Shown: piece by piece, positions 54,301-63,300 of the stretch | Position numbering within the stretch: position 1 is the first letter of the stretch | Layout of the letters: the number at the start of each line of letters is the position of its first letter | Source: Protonemura montana | Lineage: Eukaryota > Arthropoda > Insecta > Plecoptera > Nemouridae | DNA length: 64,000 bases | Assembly (NCBI GenBank): GCA_947568835.1 | Contig: OX387606.1 | Coordinates: 16,802,001 to 16,866,000, forward strand | Direction of reading: 5' to 3' | Program-made: the position numbers and the translations under genes | Notes under the pieces: model-generated | What the model was told of the DNA's origin: nothing | The model's input: only the letters and a program-made list of their open reading frames with translations | The model's database searches: none

Positions 54301-57300
54301 ACATCAACATGAGAGTTCACGTCACCATTCTCAATTATTTCCACGATGTTGATTGACGATTTCTCAGACTTAATAACTTCACTATACAACACCTCCTCTA
54401 GAGGAGTGTTGTCAAGTACAGAGCCGCTGATGGATTCATCTGGATGCTCGATGGCATTGGAAAGATCGCACGTGCACACAGCTTCCGACGGTCCAGCCAC
54501 AGGCCACGCCGCATCGGGATGTGGGTGGTAGCCGTTGGTCACAGTATGTTGTTGATCCCAACCCGAGATGGTGCTGATTGGCCGTTGTTGTCTCACTGCT
54601 GGATCGGTTATGTTGTCCGACCGATGTCGCTCATAATGCTCGTACATTTGAGCGAACTGCAGCTTGAACTCCTCGTACGAGACCTTGGAGTGAACGATGG
54701 CAAGTGTGTCGACCCAGACGCGCCAACCGCCGTATTCGTGCTTGATTGCATGGTGGAGAAGCATGCGGAACAGCGAGTACACCATATCGGATATTTTCTG
54801 CTCCTCGGTGTTCTTGGGGTGGATGTAGGCCATCGCTATTAACCATTCCTAGAAAAAGTTAGCCTCTTTAAGTTTTGATCAATTAATTTTTTCGGATAGA
54901 AAATTAAAGAACATCTACACAGTTAACGAAATCAGAGTAAAAAAAAAACAAAAAAGTTTTCATCCTGTAGTACAGAACTGAAGAAAGTTATCTGTACCTG
55001 CCACACTGACATCTGCAGAACCGTTCTTCTGTTCTCGCGGTTGTTGTTGCAAAGCAGGGTCATGTCCGACAAAAACAGCTTCTTAACGTCCAAAAGCTGT
55101 TCACTTTGCTTTGACTGACGCACCAAAGTTGCCACGACTTTTAAAATCACTGCAAAATACAATCAACAAGAAATTAATACACTTGTAAGGTTCTCGTAAG
55201 GTCAATCAAGAGTTGTTGAACTATGACAAACATGCAAAAGCAGTTGTGCTATAAAATAAACTGCATTATTTAAGGATAAATTCCAAATGTCCACAATTCC
55301 TTTCTGTTTCATTAGACTCACTCGGGTTCTCGAGGCGGAAATGTGACTCAGGCTCCGGATGCCGAGTGTACAGGATCTGCTGACTGATGTGCTCGGTCAT
55401 GATCTCGAAAAGAACGTTGTAAGTGGGCAGAGTCAGTGAATCCTCGTTCAGCAGCAGTCGTTCCGCCAAGAGTGTGTACAGGTTGTGAGGACTCATAACG
55501 TCATATTTCCTTCTGAAACCAATGGGTTGGCTCTCTTTAGTGGGGCGCTTCAGTTGATAATCAATACAATTCTGTTACAAACTATAACGGCTAATATGGA
55601 ACCTCATGGTCATGGATATTTCATTTGTGTATATTACTTGCATATTCTAGGTACTTAGTGGCCACAGATGTGTGGGAACATTAAACTACATAGAATTATG
55701 GTAACTAATAAATAACTGTTCCTCTTGAGTGGATTTCGTTATTAATATTAGTACATCTTTAGAGAGCTTAAACAGCAACTAGGCTCATGGAACATGTACA
55801 TAGCTGCTCCTTAATTTAAAATTGGAAAAATAATGACAGGACTTGATTTGTGGACCAACTCAACCAGTCCCAATACATGTGTGGGTAACTTAAGTTGCAT
55901 CAAAATGTTATAACAATTAGCTGCAGCCTAAGCTGACACTAGGCTGGCAATTTATTATTTTAGAATGACATCGCTCCTAGTTTCCAGTTGTCCGCCATTT
56001 CCGAGCGCAAATGACCTCCTGTCCGAGCCAACCACTCACTTGTGCGTGCTCCGGCTGAGGAAGAATCCCAGCAGCTTAAGGGCTTGCAGCCGGATCAACT
56101 GGCTTTCAGCCGCAAGTAGCTTGAAGATGGTCCGAACTCCCTGTTTCATGTCAAATGCAGGCACCATGGACGCTGGGTGCTCGGAGATCAGCGAGATCAG
56201 CATCTGCAGCACGTCGTGTAGATTTTCGTCCTGGAACGCAGCCGAAACACCGTTGAAATTAGCTCGTAGATATAAAGAGAAGAAACAAAAGAAAAAGCTC
56301 TTTGTTGTACAGCTTTGTAAAAGTTGTACGGCACAACCCTTGCCTAATACCCTAACAAAAGACAAGAGACTTCTCCACTGTCCGAAACATTGATTTTATG
56401 AACCTTATACTGAACTAGTTTTCACATTGAGCTCATATTTCCAAACAAAAGGAAGAAGATTTCATTTTCATATGCCATTGCAAATCTTTTATTGAGTGAA
56501 TAAATTGATTGGAAATAAATTATGTTGGGTACAAGAAAGAACTCAATCGACATTGATCAGATCCCATTTACTTACTTCGTGCATGGTTGTGAGGTAGTTC
56601 AGTACACTTTGAAGCTCATCATCTTTGACTCCATTGCCAACCATTATCAGTTGCTTGAGGAATAGCAGGATGTATGCTCGTATCGCAAGGATGTCTTTCT
56701 GGGGGGGTCTCGGTCCATCTGAATAAATTACAACGGAGTTCACAAGGACGCTTGTGGTGTAATCATCAATATCAATTATACAAAATAATTATTAATTGGT
56801 TTCCTGAATGATTGTGGCTTATCTTGTGTAAAAATGATACTAAAATCTATTCTAACAATTATTCTGACAACAATAATATGACAATTAAAATCAACATCAC
56901 AATAGAAATGAGTTACTCTGCCCTCATAATAGTTGTTGTCTTCTTGTCAGCTAGCCAAGCCTCAAATACTAACTCGAAGATACACTAATATTCCTGATTT
57001 TAATCGAGTTATACAAAGGCTAGGCGGAGATTCCCCTGAAACAGTTCTTACCCAGTCCCTTGGGCGTGATGCCGCTCTTCGCTCGCGGGTTTGCAACCCA
57101 GTAATAGTACTTGAGCGTGTGCACAGTTTGCAGCACTGTTGACACCCGACGCACGTTGGAGTAGATCTGCGTGTCCGACAGGAACTCGGTAGCCAAGTAC
57201 GAATACAGTCGCGTCTGCACCGGTGCTGGCGTGTAGATCCACAATGCCGGGTTGAACAGCACATGGTCCAGCAGCTGCCACGTTAGGAACGAAAAACAAA

Positions 57301-60300
57301 ACAACTGGATCTGAATTGATGGCGGTAATAGAAGAGAAAGATTGCAGGGTGTTTCAGTGGGTCATGACGGTGACGGCGATAGTGAATGACAGAAAAATAT
57401 AAGAGCAGTCGTAGTGGAAATGGAATGAACAGTCGGTTGCCTTTGTGGATTGCGTAAGGTTTTTTACTGTGCACAGCGAATGTGCCACTGCAGAACACAA
57501 GTCTACGTGAATATTGTGTTAATTGAGCTACGAAACTATAGTACACACAACACCATTCAAAAGTGATAAAATATTGATAATAACAATGAATCACAATGAA
57601 ACATCAAATTACTGTCTCTAGGAATTTCTTTGTTACACACCACACCAACTTAGAAATTAAATGGCTTACTGCAAATTACTACACGGGCTAGTTAACACTA
57701 TACGACAAGTCTCCCCAAAATATCCAGACACCGACAAAAACCAAACACACCACACACTAGCTAGCGGCGCTGCCGTTTCGGCGGTTCGCGTCCAACGGAA
57801 ACACCCTGCATGCACGAGCCAAGAAATCGCTGGCCGAATCCCACCTGTTTCAGTAGCAGTTCGCTGTTGGAGCTGAGGCAAGTGACCAGGTACTTGGTGA
57901 GTCCGAGAAACGAACCAAGCACTTCCGTCGTGAGGTGCTCGCGTGACGATCGCTGCAGCATGAAGCTGATCACGAGGAACCCGCGGTTCTGGATCATGTG
58001 CTGCTGGACCGTCTGTGACGACTCGACCAGTTCACAGATGAAGCCGAGGAGTTTTGAGCTGGTGGGGAAATGTTCTAGTTAATTCAGGAAAATCTATTTG
58101 TCAATTGCAAATTCATCACCTCAAAATTCTCCAAGATGTTTTTATAATACGATGCTTTTTAAACAAACAAAAATTAACTGTCCTTTCAAATCGTAAAAAA
58201 TCTTGTTGTCAACACCATTGATAGCATTCGCTGCTATATTCACCGGTCGCCAGTGGAAAGAAACAGGCGCTGTGAACATTTTTCTAAATGAAAATTTCCC
58301 TTTTTGGTTTATAACTGCATTGGATTTATGAATGGGAATCCTTAAATTAAAACATAAAGGTTAAGATTTTAAGGTTGAGAGATTTACAAGGGATGGCATG
58401 TGAAATTTTAATGCACACATCTGTATTTATTGTACATGTATTAAAATTTGTATTAACCAGTCCAAAATTATTTTAACATAATCAATAGGGAGAAATAAAA
58501 AAAATGATTATTATTGTGAGTGCCTATCGAGCTTGAAAACACCAACAACAGTACGACTGGCTGTGGATTTCAACCAATCAGAGACCAAGGCCATGATTTG
58601 AACAATTTCTTGAATGCCAAGTTGACTTTAAATCGCAATCCCCGTACTAGAATAACCAAATTACAAGAAAATCATTACAAAAAAGTACCCCCCCCCCCCC
58701 CTCCCGATCCCGTGTTTCTCGTCAGTCTCATTGACATTTTTCATCACAGATCACCACTGATAATAGCTACGTTAGCGCCATTACAAATGACTCATCTAAA
58801 AATAAGAACGTTGATATATATAACGTATGTATGTGATATGTATGTGATATGTATGTGATGTGTATGTGATGTGTATTTTGCACTGACCACAACGCAGGGT
58901 CTCTCTTGGCGTCTGTGGAGCCGACGGCGCAGTCGTAAGGCATATCTAGTTGGGAGAAGAGCGGGAACAGGACCTGGATGCCGCCGATCGAGTTCAGAGT
59001 ACTGTGGATGGAATGCGTGATGACGGCCTTCACTTCCTGCAAGCACAAACACAGACACAGACATTAAAACAACCGAGCTTTAGAGCGTAAATGATCGGTA
59101 AACTTTGCGATTGGAACACTATTTAGTCCGTGAAATCTTCGATGTGATATCGGCGGCAACAATGTTAAAGAGACTCGATTGGAATTCGGCTACATTTTTT
59201 AGACGAGTTTGATGAAATTTATAGCATGTTTATTTTCATCGCCGTGAAACTAGCGCGCTGCATATTTGATCAACAAAGTTCGTTTTATGTTTGTTTTCTA
59301 TTTGGAAATTTGCTGAGCGTGGAATTGCAGCCGCTGCTGATAGCCAATAAATACAGGAATTGGAACGAAAAAATCCACATTGTACATTGAAACAAAATTA
59401 ATCTGCGAAATTAAAAAGAGAAAAATTATGACAGACAGCAAAAAGTGTCAACTGCAATCGTGCAGATTAAAATATGGGGCCATTAGTCGGCAAAGGAAGC
59501 AGCTCCCAGGTCTTAGCCGGCTGAAATATTAAGCCATTAGACGGTAATCTTTGGACCAACTTTTCATGGACCTTCCCGGGCCATAACTCTGAGCTTTTCA
59601 TCCGGCGAAATTGTACTTATTATCTTTCCCAGCGTCGTCTGATTCGTTCTTGATTTTTCAGGGTCCGAGTAAAAAGATGAAAACTTTGGGGTTTAACACG
59701 AAGCTTTTCAATATGAAACCGTTGAGTAACTAAGGGCGTTTTACTCGGAGGGTTCACGCTGGGTATTTGATTTACCGCGATATCCACTCAGCTTTTGGCA
59801 AAACCTACGATTGTTTATAAACTTCCCTGAGCCTCTCATAGATCCTTGGTACACCGAAATGACCATCGTTCAGAATTCGTTTCTCATAAATGCATAGCGC
59901 GCTGATTTTTATCAGCGCAAGCACTACATAAGCACTAAATACATTCTAAGACAGCGGTCAGTCTTTAAGCTTATCAACAACAATAGATTTAAAGTCCTAA
60001 TCGCAAGTCTGGACAAGTTTGACAATAATAAATAACAAACACGAAGTTAGATTTATTAGGGCCATTTCACATGTATAGTTACTACCCACATATTTTTTTG
60101 CGGTGAGCCCGTTTTTGGGCAAGATTTACGACTAAATTGGGGTGGTTTTAAAACAGTGGAGCGATGAATGATTTATTGGCTAATCGCTGATGATGACACA
60201 ATTGTGTCCGCGCGTACGTGCACCACCTCCACATTACTGCACAAAAATGTTATGGTACCTTCTGTGTAAAATATTGAATGTGATTATGTGGAATGCTAAA

Positions 60301-63300
60301 TTTGGAAAAATGGAAAATACCCAGGCGTAATGCAATGTTACTGTCAGTGATGGGAATGCTAATTTGAAAGGTATGGCTTGGATTCTACTGTAAAAATAAG
60401 TCTTTTTAACGATTTTGTTCGCAAATTTAGCGATTTTGACCTCGCATGCGATGGTTTTTTAACCAAACTTGTACTGATAATCGATTTCCACGATATCCTC
60501 ATTCGCGTTGTGATCCTCGTGGGGTAGTCTAAGAGTGAACCTTACCTGTAGCATGAGGGCGTGCGGCGTGTGGACGAAGTAGGAGGCGTTTCCCTTGGGA
60601 GCCGACTGAAGACACAGCTGGCCGTCGGTGGCGACGGGATTGTACATGAAGACGATGGCACTGGAGAGCTTGCCGTCGTACAACACCTACCACACATGCA
60701 CAACGAAACGCGTTCAAGACAACTCTTTGACAGGTGAATGACGCAGCGTGTAGTCCGTTTGGAATGCAACTGCGGGTTTCAAAGGATGAAGTTTTCATTT
60801 TTTGGTTTTTACTGCCTTTCCAGGGTCTATTATGAGAGAAAATATACCTATCTTTATTGAGTTGGCCATGCTATAGCATTTTTAGAATGCAATAAATATC
60901 ATGTTTACTAGAAAACAAGCATGTTTAGTATGAACACAGCTTTACAATGAAAAGGCTGGGAAAATATTAGCAGCCGGTGTGCTGCATATCATAGGTCCCG
61001 TAAACAATGAATAAAACAGACAACGAGAAGTCAAATTATTTGTGTCCACTGCGGTTGGTGAAAATTTGGTAAATTATCAGCAAAGGCAAACGTGGTTTGC
61101 CCACAAAATAACAAGTTTAAAGCATTGACTCTATAAAAATATGATAATGTCTAGTCCGTGCATGTTTTAATTGCAGTTGAGTGGGGATGGTTCGTAAATG
61201 TATGAAACACAGCCATGAGTGTGTGTACATTACAAAGTTTGTGAATCATCTGCTCGGAGCGCTGTTCAAAATTCGGACACTCCAATTATTTCCATCCCTG
61301 TACTACAAAGCTAAAATATGCTAAAAAAAAACACAGACCTTTAGTAAACGAAATACTATTTATGCATGCAAACATTTTGGAAAGCTACCAGAGCATCGCA
61401 GTATACTCTATTTTTATTTTCCCACATATTTTCTATAATGTATAACTAAACATCAAAATTATTATAAGGCACCGGCGATAAAGAACTCACGAGAACCACA
61501 AAACATCTACGAAAAAAGTAACTACAAAAACAAACGCCATAAAACCATCTAATCAACGTGTCTACAGGAATATTATGCACATGTTACCTACACATTGTGC
61601 ACTGAAAAATACTTGACAATAATGTGCATTAAGGTAGAAGAAAACGTGTTCATAGGTTTGAAAGCAAACTCGTTGTTTCCTCTACGGGTTCTTCACAGAA
61701 ACTGTTTCCTGGACATACTGCAGCGGTGACATCATTCAGAACTCGCTGAAATCACTGCGTGCCAGCTCTGCAGTGCAATGCGCCATGCTGAATCGAACCG
61801 ACTATTGCACTATGGCAGTAGCCTTTTGTCTGATTATCTCGAGTCCTATTGTTTTCAATTCTGTCATATGCCTGACCATTTGAAAAATGACGAGGTTTTT
61901 GTACGAGAATATTATTCGAGCGAGTTAAGGAGAATTTCAACCTTCTGGTGTAATTTTGGTTCTACTAACCTGCATATGTGAGCAGCTTTTATATTGACAG
62001 CAAACAACTCAATTAATTTTTTAGTTGGATTTGGGATATATCTGCTCTAGACTGCAAGTACGGTCGAAATGGATAAAAAATATTTGTAGAAATAGTTGTG
62101 TACAAAGGGCGAAAATACTGAACAGATTTACCTAAATCTGTATTAAGCCTTTGATACAGGCAAAGACGAGAAAATATCTTACAATATTTAAAGACTAATT
62201 CATTTAGGAGACACTCAGATGTCTTCAGTCCAATTAAACCAGATACACAAATCTTGCAGCCAGTTTATTGTATCGAATAGGTATTGGTTGGGTAGCAATT
62301 GGTTGGGTAGCAATTGGTTGGGTAGCAACCAATGATACAACTATAAAGTAAAATCATAAGAAAACACATGCTTACGGGTAGAGATGCAGGTTCCGGCATG
62401 CTGGCTATCGGTGGATCACTCACCCTTTTGTGATTGTCGGGTAGATTTATGTTGCACTCATTGTCAAAACGAAACTGACACTAGAAACAAACGCAGACGT
62501 ACCAATCTCAGTTACGTAAGCATTAACATGTCTTTCACCTCAACGGTGTAAATCTAATATATGTAGTACATACCTAAAAAAAAAACAATTCTAAACGATT
62601 TCACAACGCTACAAACTATTTTTAGAAGTAACATCACACTTCAAACGAAATTACAGACACATTTTACAAAATAAATCGGCAATTTTGATTGTTACCTAAA
62701 ACATGGAAATGTGCCTAATATGTTGAAAAGCTTACGACACCTTACGAGATATAAAAATTAGCTTGAATTTTACTCTAAAAATACCTATTTTGTAAACTGA
62801 ACTTTATGAGAATCGCTAGTATGCTTCAAAAATGCGTGAGATAATGACGATAGAATATCTATGAAAAGAGCATAAAATACGTTGAGGATTCGAACGTACC
62901 TTATACCCCGGACCCAGTCTGTGCATGGCACAAATTTGATGAGTGGTTAGAGCTTCGCTGAACAAGTAAATGGCAGACATCTGTCCGCAAAAAACCCTCT
63001 CCTCGTCAACTTCGGGCGTCGCTCCGATGTAACATTTGTCAAAAGGCTGCGAGGAAAATCAAATCGTTATCAACAAGAAAATACAACTGTACGAACTGTA
63101 TGGCAAAGGGACTAGATCAAAAACAGTAACGCGGATTGGGGCACAAAACACTGAGGAAAACAGGGCGTGATAAATAGCAGTATGATAACAAGATTCTGTA
63201 GCTATGAGCAAGACGTTTTTTATTAAGAATATCGTGCTGCATGGGTCTTCTATGCTTTATTCTATGTTTCTGCTCATTAAATTTAAGTCTGTATTTATTC

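Larger units (their letters stand above)
60687..62423 (-). other. rg intron 5 (1.74 kb)
   Basis: This is AT-rich intronic sequence. I see a 3 x 15-bp tandem repeat (62283-62327) near its 5' end and only short chance ORFs, for example 61778-61981. No conserved coding block or RNA gene was recognised. Confidence 0.8.
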
